This document shows positions 43,983-53,204 of a stretch of DNA of 64,000 bases, piece after piece. A program made the position numbers and the translations under genes. The notes beneath the pieces were generated by a model. It was not told the DNA's origin. It searched no databases and worked only from the letters and a program-made list of their open reading frames with translations. The stretch lies in contig NZ_CP036266.1 in NCBI RefSeq assembly GCF_007744075.1, positions 8,150,564 to 8,214,563 of the forward strand, read 5' to 3'. Position 1 is the stretch's first letter. Every line of letters begins with the position of its first letter. Source of the DNA: Gimesia chilikensis (lineage in GTDB: Bacteria; Planctomycetota; Planctomycetia; Planctomycetales; Planctomycetaceae).

Positions 43983-45309
43983 CCGCTTCCCATCCCTTCA
44001 AAGCCTGGTTCAGTTTGTTAACGATTTCCGGATGCGCCACTGCCTGGTTCTGCTGTTCGCCGAGATCGGTTTCCAGATTGAACAGTTCGCGGCGCTGATT
44101 GGTGACGCACAGTTTCCACTTCCCACTGCGCACCGCGCTGCGATTTCCCATCCGCCAGAACAGACTACGGTCGGCCAGCTTCTGTTTGCCCTGCCAGAGC
44201 GGTGCCAGATCGACGCCGTCAGTCTGGTAATCCACATCGGGAATCCCTGCGATGCTGGCGAAGGTCGGGAGCAGATCAATGGAATGCGCGGTCTGATCTG
44301 TGACGCCGGGACGAATGGTGCCCGGCCAGGACATCAGACAGGGCACGCGATGCCCGCCTTCGTACAACGTCCCCTTTTGACCGCGGAGGGGGCCATTGCT
44401 GGAGATGTGCTGAAACTGTTTTCCATAGTTGAGATAGCCGCCATTATCCGAAGAGAAAATGACGAGCGTGTTCTTTTCCAGTTGCAGGCGCTGGAGCGCG
44501 GCCATAATTTGTCCCACACTCTGGTCCAGCGATTCAATCATCGCCCGCGTATGCGGACTGACATTTCCCGGCTCGGGAATGATGCCCCATTTGTCCGCAT
44601 GGTATGACTGTCCCGCTTGCCGATGAGGCGGATCGTTCGGTCCCTGCCAGGGAAAGTGTATCGCCAGATGAGGCACATAAAGAAAGAAGGGCCGCTCGCG
44701 ATTGGCTTCGATAAACTCTACGCTATACCTGCTCAACAGGTCGGCGGTGTAACCTTTTTCCATCTGGATCGCATTGTTGTGCCACCAGTCCTCATTGCCC
44801 GAACGATCGACGTGCGTGTGATGATCGCCGTCTCCCGAGGCCAGACCTCGAAACACATCAAAACCCTGACTGGTGGGCAGCCAGGGGGGCTGGTAACCCA
44901 GATGCCACTTCCCGAAACAGGCTGTCGCGTAACCCCGCTGCTTCAGCAACTCGGCCATCGTCAGTGCCTGATGGGGGAGACCGATGTCGCGATCTGCTTT
45001 GCCTGAGAGGGCGCCTTCAAACTCGGTACCAAATCGCTGTTGATACTGCCCCGTCAACATCGCGGCCCGGGTCGGCGTGCACATGGCGCCGGCAGAATGG
45101 AAGTCCGTAAATTTCAAGCCACCCGCGGCCAGGCGATCGATGTGAGGCGTCTGGACCTGTTTGTTTCCATAACAGGCCAGGTCACCGTAGCCGAGATCAT
45201 CGGCCAGGATCAACACAATATTCGGCGGTTGTTGCTCGGCAGCCTGAGAAACCAGGCCAGTCAACACATAACATACCGCGATCAGCAGAAACATAAGAGG
45301 AGAGCGCAT
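43948..45309 (-). CDS. Secreted type I sulfatase, operon partner
   Basis: 453 residues with a signal peptide ('SPLMFLLIAVCYVLTGLVSQAAEQ'). The sulfatase motifs are 'PPNIVLILADDLGYGDLACYG', the catalytic CTPTR in 'SAGAMCTPTRAAMLTGQYQQR', 'GYATACFGKWHLGYQ', 'NTLVIFSSDNGGYL' and 'GQKGTLYEGGHRVPCLMSWPG'. It is homologous to the downstream sulfatase at 42549-43982, with which it overlaps by 35 bases, so translation is probably coupled. Both likely act together on a sulfated glycan outside the cytoplasm. Confidence 0.93.
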   Translation of the reverse strand: MRSPLMFLLIAVCYVLTGLVSQAAEQQPPNIVLILADDLGYGDLACYGNKQVQTPHIDRLAAGGLKFTDFHSAGAMCTPTRAAMLTGQYQQRFGTEFEGALSGKADRDIGLPHQALTMAELLKQRGYATACFGKWHLGYQPPWLPTSQGFDVFRGLASGDGDHHTHVDRSGNEDWWHNNAIQMEKGYTADLLSRYSVEFIEANRERPFFLYVPHLAIHFPWQGPNDPPHRQAGQSYHADKWGIIPEPGNVSPHTRAMIESLDQSVGQIMAALQRLQLEKNTLVIFSSDNGGYLNYGKQFQHISSNGPLRGQKGTLYEGGHRVPCLMSWPGTIRPGVTDQTAHSIDLLPTFASIAGIPDVDYQTDGVDLAPLWQGKQKLADRSLFWRMGNRSAVRSGKWKLCVTNQRRELFNLETDLGEQQNQAVAHPEIVNKLNQALKGWEADVDTSAQKLKH

Positions 45310-45448
45310 GACGTCTTAGATTCCAACGAAACAGCAGGGAGTGAATTCAATATCCGTGCTCTTCACTATAGCGGCAGTCCCTCATCAATCACAACTTAAA
45401 ACCGTGACAGAGAGGCAGGGCTGCATCTGACATGGTTTACTGCCACTC

Positions 45449-46316
45449 TCAGGGTAGAATCGCAAACACGCGTGCCGGGAAGCCTGAGCCTCCTTTGGGT
45501 TTGGGAAACGTGACCACCGCCAGGGCTCCCGATTCGGGCAGTTGATCCAGGTTCGTTAACAGCTCAATCTGATAATGATTCTGGCTCAGAATGTAGGTCT
45601 CCAGGGAATAGTCGTCCTGCGATGTGGCAACACCCGGATCCGTGTCGGTGGTTTCATGCCCCGAAGCGGTGATGCCACGCTCTTCGTAGAGGTACTGCAA
45701 CACCTCCCGGCTCCAACCCGGATAGTGGGCGATGCCGGCCTGGTCTCTGTTGTGCATGGCAGCATCATCGGGCCAGCGTTTTGACCAGTCGGTCCGCATC
45801 ACGGCAAATGCGTTTGGGGGGAACCGGTCCATACTTCGCCTCCCACTGGCGGATATCGTCCATCGTAATCGTGTAATCGGGATTCTGTTCTACCGCGGCA
45901 TGCACGTCAAATAACACCAGCGGCATGATCATTTCTTTGACATCGATCTGATCCAGCGTGCGGCCCCCTTTGACAAAGTGCGCGGGAGGATCGGCGTGCG
46001 TCCCCCACTGACCAACGTGACAATACAGCTGCGCGAAGAATCCGCTGCCCAGCGTGTCGGGCTGTTTGTCATACCAGTAGATGGTCTTCACCGTTTCATT
46101 GGGAAAGCCGGGCCAGTGTGGAATCCCCGGCTCAAAAGCATGCGTCAGATCGACGAACTTCTTCTGCTGCAGCACCTCATACGCCTGCGTCAGAGTGATC
46201 TCTGCCACCGCGTCCGCCTCTGGAGCGACAGCCTTCTCTCCGCAACCAGAGAGACACAGGGTCAGATAAAACAAGATCACCAGCGGATAGAGACAACCAG
46301 GGCAGGAGATTCTCAT
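45449..46316 (-). pseudogene. Cyclase-family lipoprotein (kynurenine-formamidase-like), broken by a frameshift
   Basis: A lipoprotein signal ('LVILFYLTLCLSGCGEK', lipobox LSGC) and the cyclase metal motif 'HVGQWGTHADPPAHFV' (HxGTHxDxPxH) lie in one frame (46316 to about 45820). The rest of the family ('PPNAFAVMRTDWSKRW ... GWSREVLQYLYEERGI') lies in the next frame down to 45449. The switch falls in six consecutive Gs (45816-45821, C6 in the coding strand). Removing one base joins 'YGPVPP' to 'NAFAVMRTDW'. It may be a real frameshift, a sequencing error, or phase variation. Confidence 0.8.
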
Positions 46317-46577
46317 GAGATTGGTTCCCGTTTCAGATCAGAAGGGATTCGACTCCCCGATTGTCCGGAATGACCCCGCACCGCACAAGCACTTTTATCA
46401 AATCAAGTCACCCGGATGCTCAAACAGCCCTTTAGTGATTTAGACAGCATATCGGATTCTTCGGTACGGACTCCGATTCCCCTAAGGGGTTTCTTTCCAG
46501 CGATTAAAACCAGTACACTGAATAAAACTTGAATCCAGACTACCATTCATCTTTCTGGCTACAACAGGGGATCTCGC

Positions 46578-47924
46578 ATGCTCATCAACCTGAATGTCTC
46601 CCGGTATTTCGCTGCCATCTGTTTCTTCATCTGCTGCCTGTTCCTTCTCTACTGCGAACAAACAGTCCAGGCAGCCGACCAGAGTGCCAACATTACGCGA
46701 CTGTCCGAAATCCTACCTGATAAGCCATGGCTCGAACGACGTAAAGAGATCCAGCGACGCTGGCTGGAACTTCTGGGACCTTTTCCCGATAAAGTACTCC
46801 CGCTTGAAAGCAAGCTGGAAGAGGTAGAACAGAAAGATGGTCTGACTCGTTATCATGTCAGTTTTCAGACCGAAGCAGATGACCGGGTCACCGGCTGGCT
46901 GCTGGTTCCGGATGAGGCAAAGAATAAACCGACTCCCGCGATCATCTGTATTCACAGCACAACCTGGGGCTCGGGAAAAGATGCCACCATCGGGCTTTCG
47001 GGGCGCCGTCCCGTCGATCCGCCACGCGACCCGCAGGTGGGAGCCGCCTATGGATTGACTCTGGCCCAGCATGGCTTTGTCACACTGAGCATCGATCTGC
47101 TGACCGATGGCGAACGCATCGATCCCCGGCATCGAGTGATGGATACCCGACCGTTTTATCAAAAGCACCCGGAATGGTCGATCGTGGGCAAGAATACATG
47201 GGATATTATGCGCAGCGTCGATTTTCTGCAAACGCTGGACTTTGTCGACCACGGCCAGATCGGTTGTACGGGCTGGTCGCTGGGAGGACACACGGCCCTC
47301 TTTGCGGCGGCCTTTGACGAGCGGATCACTGCCACCGTCAGTAACGGCGGTGTTCTGGACTGGTGGCGACAGACGGCGGCGTGGTCCCGCAAACCATCCA
47401 GTTGGACTCCCTGGCGCAAGGGCATCGATGCGCCTACCAGCAGTAAAAAACTGGAACGCCGATTTGGTTTCAAAACCAATAGTGGCCCTTATGTCTATAT
47501 CAAAAGTTTTCGCCCGTATATCGACGATCCCACCAGGCAGATTCCGATCGACTTTGACAGCCTGATGGCCCTGGTCGCGCCGCGTCCCCTGCTGATCATC
47601 TCGACGGAACACGAATTCTATCGGCACCGGTTCTTCCCCAAAGCACAACAGACACTGGAAATCTACGCCAACTGGAAAGATGCAGACGGTCTGCCCAGCG
47701 TCCTCAAAGCCAGACAGGAGCGACGGGGCTATGCAGAGACACTCGAATACTATGGAACGCAACACCTGATGAAGCCGGAAAAAATTGAGCGGCAGCTGGG
47801 AGAATTCGGAGCAGGGGACTGCTTCAGCTGGTTTTCATTTCCGGGTGGTCACAGCTTTCCGGGTGTTGCCCGCAGGATGACCTTCGCCTGGTTTGATCGC
47901 TGGCTGGGTCGGACCCTGTATTGA
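46578..47924 (+). CDS. Secreted alpha/beta-hydrolase (acetyl-xylan-esterase / DLH-like)
   Basis: 448 residues with a signal peptide ('FAAICFFICCLFLLYCEQTVQAA'). The hydrolase elbow is 'GQIGCTGWSLGGHTALFAA' (GxSxG with Ser), the acid is in 'PLLIISTEHEFYRH', and the base in 'FPGGHSFPG'. It probably removes acyl groups from polysaccharides or processes small esters in the periplasm. The ATG at 46578 is used. No adjacent co-directional partner is clear; upstream 260 bases hold no gene. Confidence 0.88.
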   Translation: MLINLNVSRYFAAICFFICCLFLLYCEQTVQAADQSANITRLSEILPDKPWLERRKEIQRRWLELLGPFPDKVLPLESKLEEVEQKDGLTRYHVSFQTEADDRVTGWLLVPDEAKNKPTPAIICIHSTTWGSGKDATIGLSGRRPVDPPRDPQVGAAYGLTLAQHGFVTLSIDLLTDGERIDPRHRVMDTRPFYQKHPEWSIVGKNTWDIMRSVDFLQTLDFVDHGQIGCTGWSLGGHTALFAAAFDERITATVSNGGVLDWWRQTAAWSRKPSSWTPWRKGIDAPTSSKKLERRFGFKTNSGPYVYIKSFRPYIDDPTRQIPIDFDSLMALVAPRPLLIISTEHEFYRHRFFPKAQQTLEIYANWKDADGLPSVLKARQERRGYAETLEYYGTQHLMKPEKIERQLGEFGAGDCFSWFSFPGGHSFPGVARRMTFAWFDRWLGRTLY

Positions 47925-47961
47925 AACAGGGAGAGACAGATCAGGTTGGTGAAATGGTATC

Positions 47962-48078
47962 TCAATCCTTCGCAGGTCTTACTTTGTCCCACAATTCCAG
48001 CAGCAGAAAGTACGGAACTGCCATGATCATAGAGAACAACAGCAGCTGGATCATTTCTTTGACTTCGATCTGAATCAT
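47962..48078 (-). CDS. 38-residue single-TM mini-protein, paralogue of an SMI1 protein tail
   Basis: An open frame from the ATG at 48078 to the TGA at 47962, too short for routine calling. It encodes one hydrophobic helix ('LLLFSMIMAVPYFLLLELWDKVRP'), nearly identical to the C-terminus of the 49717-50316 SMI1/KNR4 protein ('LLLFSMIIAVPYFLLLELWDKLRP'). No good ribosome-binding site precedes it. It may be a duplicated fragment or a free-standing membrane peptide. It lies in a 300-base gap that shows nothing else. Confidence 0.4.
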   Translation of the reverse strand: MIQIEVKEMIQLLLFSMIMAVPYFLLLELWDKVRPAKD

Positions 48079-48228
48079 CTCTGGTCTCGGACTTTAGAAG
48101 TTATATTGCAGCCAGCTGAAAATAAATTTGCTCTCCGTTGATTTTCCTGCAATGATGCGCTCTCTACAAGTATTTATTGCTCCCGGAAGCAGTACCGACT
48201 TCAGGAAAGAAAAGTGAAAGGTAATCTG

Positions 48229-48955
48229 ATGAGTTGCAGAACCAGCCTGGGTAACTTTTGTTTGCTGACAGCATTTGCTTTCTCCCTGTCATGCGGAGCT
48301 CGTTTGTTCGCTCAATCAGAGCCGACCGCGCCTGTGGTGATCGAATTGAATGACGAGTACTTTGATCCGGAAACGGGGATCCTGAAAGTCCATGTGACTC
48401 TGCAAAATCAACAGAACATTCCCATCTATCTGGTGGCAAACCAGTGGACTTTTCTCAAAGGAGCCCCCGGCAGTAATACTCATCATTTGACGGTGCAGAG
48501 ACAGAAAGACCTGCTCATTTTCGATTTATCACACCTGCCAGTCACCGAACGTTTCTGGAATGCCATCCACGAGGTCGGCCTGATCTTGATGGTATTACAG
48601 TCAAACCATCAAGATCAGGCCGCACAGAAGCCATCATTTTGTGCTGGCATTTCAACTTCCGCTCCAGCTGAGTTGGGAATTATCCGATGTCGACATAGTC
48701 AACGTGCCTGAGCATCCTGTGAAAGTGCAATTCCGATTTGGCTGGGCGCGGGAAGACATGGAGGATTTTGTTCAAAGAGAACTATTGCCGAAAACATCCC
48801 CTGCTAAAATTGAGTCGCCCAAGTTCACGGCCAGACAGGCGCATCAACAAAACCAGAAACGGCTGAAGCTTGAGGAAAAACGAATTTTGACAGAGTGGCA
48901 GCACACCGTATTGAGTGATCCAATGACGGTCGACTTGACTCCTGCAAACGACTGA
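48229..48955 (+). pseudogene. Secreted uncharacterised protein, interrupted by a frame change at an inverted repeat
   Basis: The ATG at 48229 has AAGG 8 bases upstream and is followed by a signal peptide ('FCLLTAFAFSLSCGARLFAQ'). The mature part begins 'VVIELNDEYFDPETGILKVHVTLQN'. Frame 1 loses sense after about 48570. A plausible continuation in frame 2 ('HHFVLAFQLPLQLSWELSDVDIVNVPEHPVKVQFRFGW') runs to 48955. The total length is 727, consistent with one net frameshift. The change coincides with a perfect 16-base inverted repeat. Function unknown. Confidence 0.55.
48577..48621. repeat. Perfect 16-base inverted repeat within a gene
   Basis: GGCCTGATCTTGATGG (48577-48592) and CCATCAAGATCAGGCC (48606-48621) are perfectly complementary around a 13-base loop. 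It lies where the reading frame of the 48229-48955 gene changes. Confidence 0.8.
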
Positions 48956-48995
48956 ATGGGCAAACGCGCTTCCCGATTCCGCAGAAGGCTCCCTG

Positions 48996-49688
48996 ATGAC
49001 GAACTCACCACTTCGCAAGAAAATCGGTTACACAGTGCTGATTCTCCTGGTTCTGGTTGTGGCATTTGATCAGTTCCTGCGCTATTGTCAGAGTCGCCTT
49101 GAACCTTATAACGGCGATCCCCCGCTCAAAAACACGATGAAAATGTTGGGGCTGGCATTCCATAATTTTCAAGAGCAACATGGTTCACTGCCAGGCAACA
49201 TCAGGGACGCATCGACGGGCCAGAACCTGCTCAGTTGGCGAGTGCTTCTGCCTGAAGAAGTGGGCGAGACGCTGCCTGGTTATCAAAATTCCGAACCGTG
49301 GGACGCCCCCGACAATCGCGAGCTGACGGGCTTTCTTCCCGATCTGTATCAACATGCGGGCAATGGCTGGCCGGTCACTCTGAGTGACCAGCGTGTGGCA
49401 GGCCTGACGAGTGCCTTGGGGGTGAAAAATCCAAGCGGCAATTGGAACGGCACAGACCCGGACAGCGAGCCGGTGCTTTATATTAACAACAAAGCGGTCC
49501 TTTGCATCGGCGTCGCTGCAGCGGAACGCGTCCCCTGGACAAAACCCGTCGATTATTCGATCTCCGAGGTAATCGAACAGCTGCAGCAGGACCAGGGCAG
49601 TACCTCACCCACGATCCTATTCGCCCTCTTCGCAGACGGCTACGTCATCCCGCCCCCGTTCACCTGGAAGCTGAACGAGCCTGAATAA
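48996..49688 (+). CDS. DUF1559-related membrane protein without pilin leader
   Basis: 230 residues. One N-terminal helix ('IGYTVLILLVLVVAFDQFL') is followed by the DUF1559-like core ('LKNTMKMLGLAFHNFQEQHGSLPGNI', 'LLSWRVLLPEE', 'EPWDAPDNREL'). Unlike classical DUF1559 proteins it has no prepilin-type cleavage motif. It may be an anchored periplasmic protein. It starts 41 bases after the interrupted gene. Confidence 0.75.
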   Translation: MTNSPLRKKIGYTVLILLVLVVAFDQFLRYCQSRLEPYNGDPPLKNTMKMLGLAFHNFQEQHGSLPGNIRDASTGQNLLSWRVLLPEEVGETLPGYQNSEPWDAPDNRELTGFLPDLYQHAGNGWPVTLSDQRVAGLTSALGVKNPSGNWNGTDPDSEPVLYINNKAVLCIGVAAAERVPWTKPVDYSISEVIEQLQQDQGSTSPTILFALFADGYVIPPPFTWKLNEPE

Positions 49689-49716
49689 TCATAGGCAACA
49701 TGCTGAAAGTGACATT

Positions 49717-50316
49717 TCATTTCCGGACAGGTCTCAGTTTGTCCCATAATTCCAGCAGTAGAAAGTATGGGACTGCGATGATCATGGAGAACAACAGCAA
49801 CAGCAGCATGACCGGTGCGAGCAAAAGACTCAGGCAGATACTAAGTGTCTCCATCAGCTTTCCCGGGGGTTGATAGACCCTTGTGTCATCCAGCTCACGC
49901 TCGTACTGAATTGCTTCCTCGTAGAGAAAGACGACGTACTCAATGTACTCCTGCAGGCTGTCAGCATCGGGCAGGGGGTTCCCTGCTGCATCCTCCGGGT
50001 ACTCACCAGGATGTGGGCCGCCCATATAGACGGGAACAGCAGAGGACTGAGTGTCGATCGCGTACACGTCTCCATTCCCATTTTCGCCAATGACAAAATA
50101 GTGGGGTGGAAAAAACATGCGCACGTACTCCGCCTGGTCTACATTCATCCGGACCAGCGATTCCTGGTTATGAGTAAGCAGCTCCAGTTCTTCGACGCCG
50201 AGTGTCGCCGCCAGTTCCTTTAACCGTTGCGGATAATTTAGCAACAGCTCCCGATAAGTGGTCGGCAATATACAGCCGGTCTCGGTTTCCAGTTCCTGGA
50301 TTTCGGTTTCGGTCAT
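49717..50316 (-). CDS. SMI1/KNR4 family protein with C-terminal membrane segment
   Basis: 199 residues from the ATG at 50316. The SMI1/KNR4 fold is shown by 'EIQELETETGCILPTTYRELLLNYPQRL' and 'YFVIGENGNGDVYAID'. It ends in one or two hydrophobic helices ('MLLLLLFSMIIAVPYFLLLELW'). SMI1 proteins often act as immunity proteins to toxins or as binding modules. The same C-terminal helix occurs alone at 47962-48078. Confidence 0.8.
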   Translation of the reverse strand: MTETEIQELETETGCILPTTYRELLLNYPQRLKELAATLGVEELELLTHNQESLVRMNVDQAEYVRMFFPPHYFVIGENGNGDVYAIDTQSSAVPVYMGGPHPGEYPEDAAGNPLPDADSLQEYIEYVVFLYEEAIQYERELDDTRVYQPPGKLMETLSICLSLLLAPVMLLLLLFSMIIAVPYFLLLELWDKLRPVRK

Positions 50317-50674
50317 GCGGTGAGCTCGAAGAACGTAATGCGATTTCGCATGTCTCAGGTAAAGAAAACCAGTGGCATGCACGTGAGGGAGCGGGTATAA
50401 ACAATTTGCTGCTCCGCCTATTCTAACATTCACTCCAGCGGGATCGAAATTATCGGCATGGATATTTCTTTGGGTGACATTTTATTTCGCACAATGAATC
50501 CGCCGACTATGGAGGCGCAGATTTTTGCTTTTGAATGATGGCTTTCGAAATACGACCAGCGAATTTCGCTGAGGTTCCCGTCAAAGTGATTGAAGGCAAT
50601 GCTCACCTTGAGGTTACGAGCCCCCCTGATACGTTACAATGAAGTACTCAAGGTCTGCAGACAGGAACACTGAG
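50317..50674. other. Gene-free intergenic stretch
   Basis: About 358 bases between the divergent SMI1 and 50675 genes. Presumably contains both promoters. No clear motif. Confidence 0.4.
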
Positions 50675-51160
50675 ATGTCAACAGAGACTCCCCCCGTCAA
50701 ACCCAGCCGTCTTCGCCAGCTCTCAGGCGTGGTGAGCCTGGGTGTTCTGTTTGCCCTCTCATACTGGGTGATGGGCTACATCATGGTGTCGCCTTACAAC
50801 GCCCATGACTACCTGCTACGAATCGTCTTTTCAGCACTTCCGCTGGGAGTGCCGGTCCTGCTCTATCAATGGGTTACCATCCGCCGCGCCGAACCGGCGG
50901 TCATGCTCTGGGGCGCTTACGCGGGAGTCTGGCTGCTGTTACTCTTACAGGGACAGTACGGGAGCAATTATGTCACCGTTCTACTTTTGTTGTTATTTGT
51001 CGGCTGTTCTTTCGTGGTCTTTCTCGTTGCGACATTTCTGTTGAGCGCAGACATCCGGGACCGCCGCTTCCAGGGTACCACGCTGCTGGCGAACCTGGTA
51101 ATCCTGTTCGCCAGCGGACAGGTCCTGGTAGAGATTGTGTTTAACCCCATCGTGATCTGA
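50675..51160 (+). CDS. Small membrane protein, about 4 TM
   Basis: 161 residues from the ATG at 50675, which has AGGA 8 bases upstream. It has about four transmembrane helices ('GVVSLGVLFALSYWVMGYIMV', 'IVFSALPLGVPVLLYQWV', 'AYAGVWLLLLLQG', 'VTVLLLLLFVGCSFVVFLVATFLLS', 'LLANLVILFASGQVLVEIVF'). No family recognised. Confidence 0.6.
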   Translation: MSTETPPVKPSRLRQLSGVVSLGVLFALSYWVMGYIMVSPYNAHDYLLRIVFSALPLGVPVLLYQWVTIRRAEPAVMLWGAYAGVWLLLLLQGQYGSNYVTVLLLLLFVGCSFVVFLVATFLLSADIRDRRFQGTTLLANLVILFASGQVLVEIVFNPIVI

Positions 51161-51380
51161 AGAACTCAAAGCGACTGCCACAACAGTCGGCTGCTCATCC
51201 GCATTCCGCTCGGCTACACACTCACACAGCTCCGCATCTGTACTTTTTCACACAACCTACTCTTTTGCAATTAATTTGTATTTAATATTGACTTTCACAA
51301 TTGTTTTGCAACAATATTTCTATTGTCTAAATGAGACGCTCTGTTTTAACTGATCACCCTTTGCCCCTGGAGTCCTGACG

Positions 51381-52313
51381 ATGTACAGAGAGAACTCCAC
51401 CCGCCAAACAACACTTACCCGCCACGGATTTACTTTAATCGAACTACTGGTCGTGATTGCGATCATCGCGATCCTGATTGCCCTGCTTCTGCCTGCAGTC
51501 CAACAGGCACGGGAAGCCGCTCGACGTAGCCAGTGCAAAAACAACCTGAAGCAGATCGGAATTGCGCTGCACAACTATCATGATGTGCATTCGGTCTTTC
51601 CTCCTGGATGGGTCGGCGTTGTGAGTCGTCAGCCGAACGTCGGAGGCGAGAGTGGCTTTTCCTGGGGCACGATGATTCTTCCCTACATCGATCAGGCAAA
51701 TCTCTACAATCAGTTCAATTTCAGTCTGGCTATGGACGTCGCCCCCAATCGAGCTTTGCTCAGCCAGCGATTGACCGTTTTCCAGTGCCCCAGCGATCCC
51801 AAACCTGATACCTTCATGGCGGAAGACCGCAACGCCGCACAGGTTCAGATGGCAACCGCCAACTATGCAGCTGTGTTCGGTTCGGTCGAACTGGATGACT
51901 GTTACACGGTCTCGCCGGGAACGCCTCCGCTATCCGCGCAGGGACAATGTGTGAGTAACGGCATTTTCTATCACAACAGCAAAGTCCGCATGCGGGACAT
52001 TACCGACGGTACGAGTAACACACTGATGGTGGGGGAGCGAACCACCTACAACGATCCCGTAGAGGGTCCCTGGTACGGCACCTGGTCTGGAGCACTCCCG
52101 CTGACAGACGATGCCCCGGCCCGCGTGATCGGTCACGCAGAGCACCTGCCCAATGGTGGTGACGATCCCGAAGACTTTGGCAGCTTCCATGTCGGCGGTG
52201 CCCACTTTATCCTGGGAGATGGACACGTCAGATTTCTGAGCGAAAATATGAATCAGGAAATCTTCGAAGCCCTGGGGACACGGGCAGGAGGCGAAGTCAT
52301 CGGCGAGTTCTGA
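51381..52313 (+). CDS. DUF1559 prepilin-like protein
   Basis: 310 residues. The N-terminus '[55 protein letters not shown]' is the type IV prepilin/pseudopilin leader (GFTLIE) fused to the DUF1559 core, the commonest planctomycete family. The C-terminus has '[24 protein letters not shown]'. It is probably processed by prepilin peptidase and assembled outside the inner membrane. The upstream 220 bases are AT-rich, with TTGACT at 51288-51293 but no good -10. Confidence 0.93.
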   Translation: MYRENSTRQTTLTRHGFTLIELLVVIAIIAILIALLLPAVQQAREAARRSQCKNNLKQIGIALHNYHDVHSVFPPGWVGVVSRQPNVGGESGFSWGTMILPYIDQANLYNQFNFSLAMDVAPNRALLSQRLTVFQCPSDPKPDTFMAEDRNAAQVQMATANYAAVFGSVELDDCYTVSPGTPPLSAQGQCVSNGIFYHNSKVRMRDITDGTSNTLMVGERTTYNDPVEGPWYGTWSGALPLTDDAPARVIGHAEHLPNGGDDPEDFGSFHVGGAHFILGDGHVRFLSENMNQEIFEALGTRAGGEVIGEF

Positions 52314-52324
52314 TCACTTCTGTG

Positions 52325-52361
52325 GCTGGTGGGGCGCCTTGCATGAAATAGTCCCGCCAGC
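52325..52361. terminator. Hairpin between convergent genes
   Basis: GCTGGTGGG (52325-52333) pairs with CCCGCCAGC (52353-52361), one G-U pair, 19-base loop. No T-run, so bidirectional terminator function is uncertain. Confidence 0.3.
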
Positions 52362-52379
52362 ACATCTGGAACTCTGATT

Positions 52380-53204
52380 CTACAGTTCTACCGTCAGCGC
52401 CCGACGTACGTCATCACCCAGAACCGGACGGTCAAAGTCATCCTTGTAGATGTATGCTGTCGCCAGCATCAGCCACCCGAGCATATAGGGCATTCCGCCT
52501 CCACAGCTCATCCCGCCACCATCGCCGCCTCTGCGGAAGCCAGGCTCGTGAATCGCTTCCCACTGCCAGGGATTATTCGCGATGGTGAGACCAAAGGCAT
52601 TGGGTCCGCTTTGCAGCCAGCCCCGGTCTTCTGAAGGGCTCCAGTCCATCGGGGCATCCTCTCCCCAGCGATAGAGAGTTCTCACGCCCGCGCCGCAGGC
52701 ATATTCCCATTCATCCGAGGTCGGCAATCTGAAGCCCTGGGATGCCAGTTGGGCGCGCGCTCTGGCATGATGTGGAAATGGTGCAGACTCATCAACAGCA
52801 GCGCCTTTGAGCTTCTGATCTACCAGTCGTTTTATTTTTGTTTCCAGCAGAAACGCATCCAGGGAAACGTCGCGAGGCGGCGTCATGATTTCTTCGAGAT
52901 AGTCATCGAACGACATCGGCGTCTCGAATTCTTCCAGTGCTATTTCCCACAGTTCTACCTGTTCCGAAGTGAGCGGAAAGGGGCGTTCCCACTCATAGCC
53001 GAGCTGAACCGTGTCTCCCGGAATGAGTACGAATTCGGAGTTGTCATAATTGAAAACCGCCAGCGAATTTTCCTGACCCTGGTATTGAAAGGTTCTGATG
53101 CCCGAAAAAGCAAAGGGAACAGGCAGTGATCTGCGCACCTCGAGAGCCAGATCAACCCGCTCTGAGTTGGTGAGTCTGTTCCATGTTTCGCGATGAATGG
53201 TCAT
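52380..53204 (-). CDS. SUMF1-like domain protein, truncated
   Basis: 274 residues, no signal peptide. The second half has the SUMF1 motif 'QLASQGFRLPTSDEWEYACGAGVRTLYRWGEDAP' but the usual C-terminal 'GG.W' and 'GFR' part is replaced by a Gly-rich end ('RRGGDGGGMSCGGGMPYML'). It cannot be an active formylglycine-generating enzyme. It is the last gene of a three-gene minus-strand operon: its ATG overlaps the stop of the 53201 gene (ATGA). Confidence 0.75.
   Translation of the reverse strand: MTIHRETWNRLTNSERVDLALEVRRSLPVPFAFSGIRTFQYQGQENSLAVFNYDNSEFVLIPGDTVQLGYEWERPFPLTSEQVELWEIALEEFETPMSFDDYLEEIMTPPRDVSLDAFLLETKIKRLVDQKLKGAAVDESAPFPHHARARAQLASQGFRLPTSDEWEYACGAGVRTLYRWGEDAPMDWSPSEDRGWLQSGPNAFGLTIANNPWQWEAIHEPGFRRGGDGGGMSCGGGMPYMLGWLMLATAYIYKDDFDRPVLGDDVRRALTVEL

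Noticed and set aside
46713-47765. 350-codon minus-strand frame
   Set aside because: Antisense shadow of the alpha/beta-hydrolase at 46578-47924.
51288-51317. Possible promoter TTGACT for the DUF1559 gene
   Set aside because: No good -10 at 16-18 bases; only three matches in CAATAT, so not listed as a feature.
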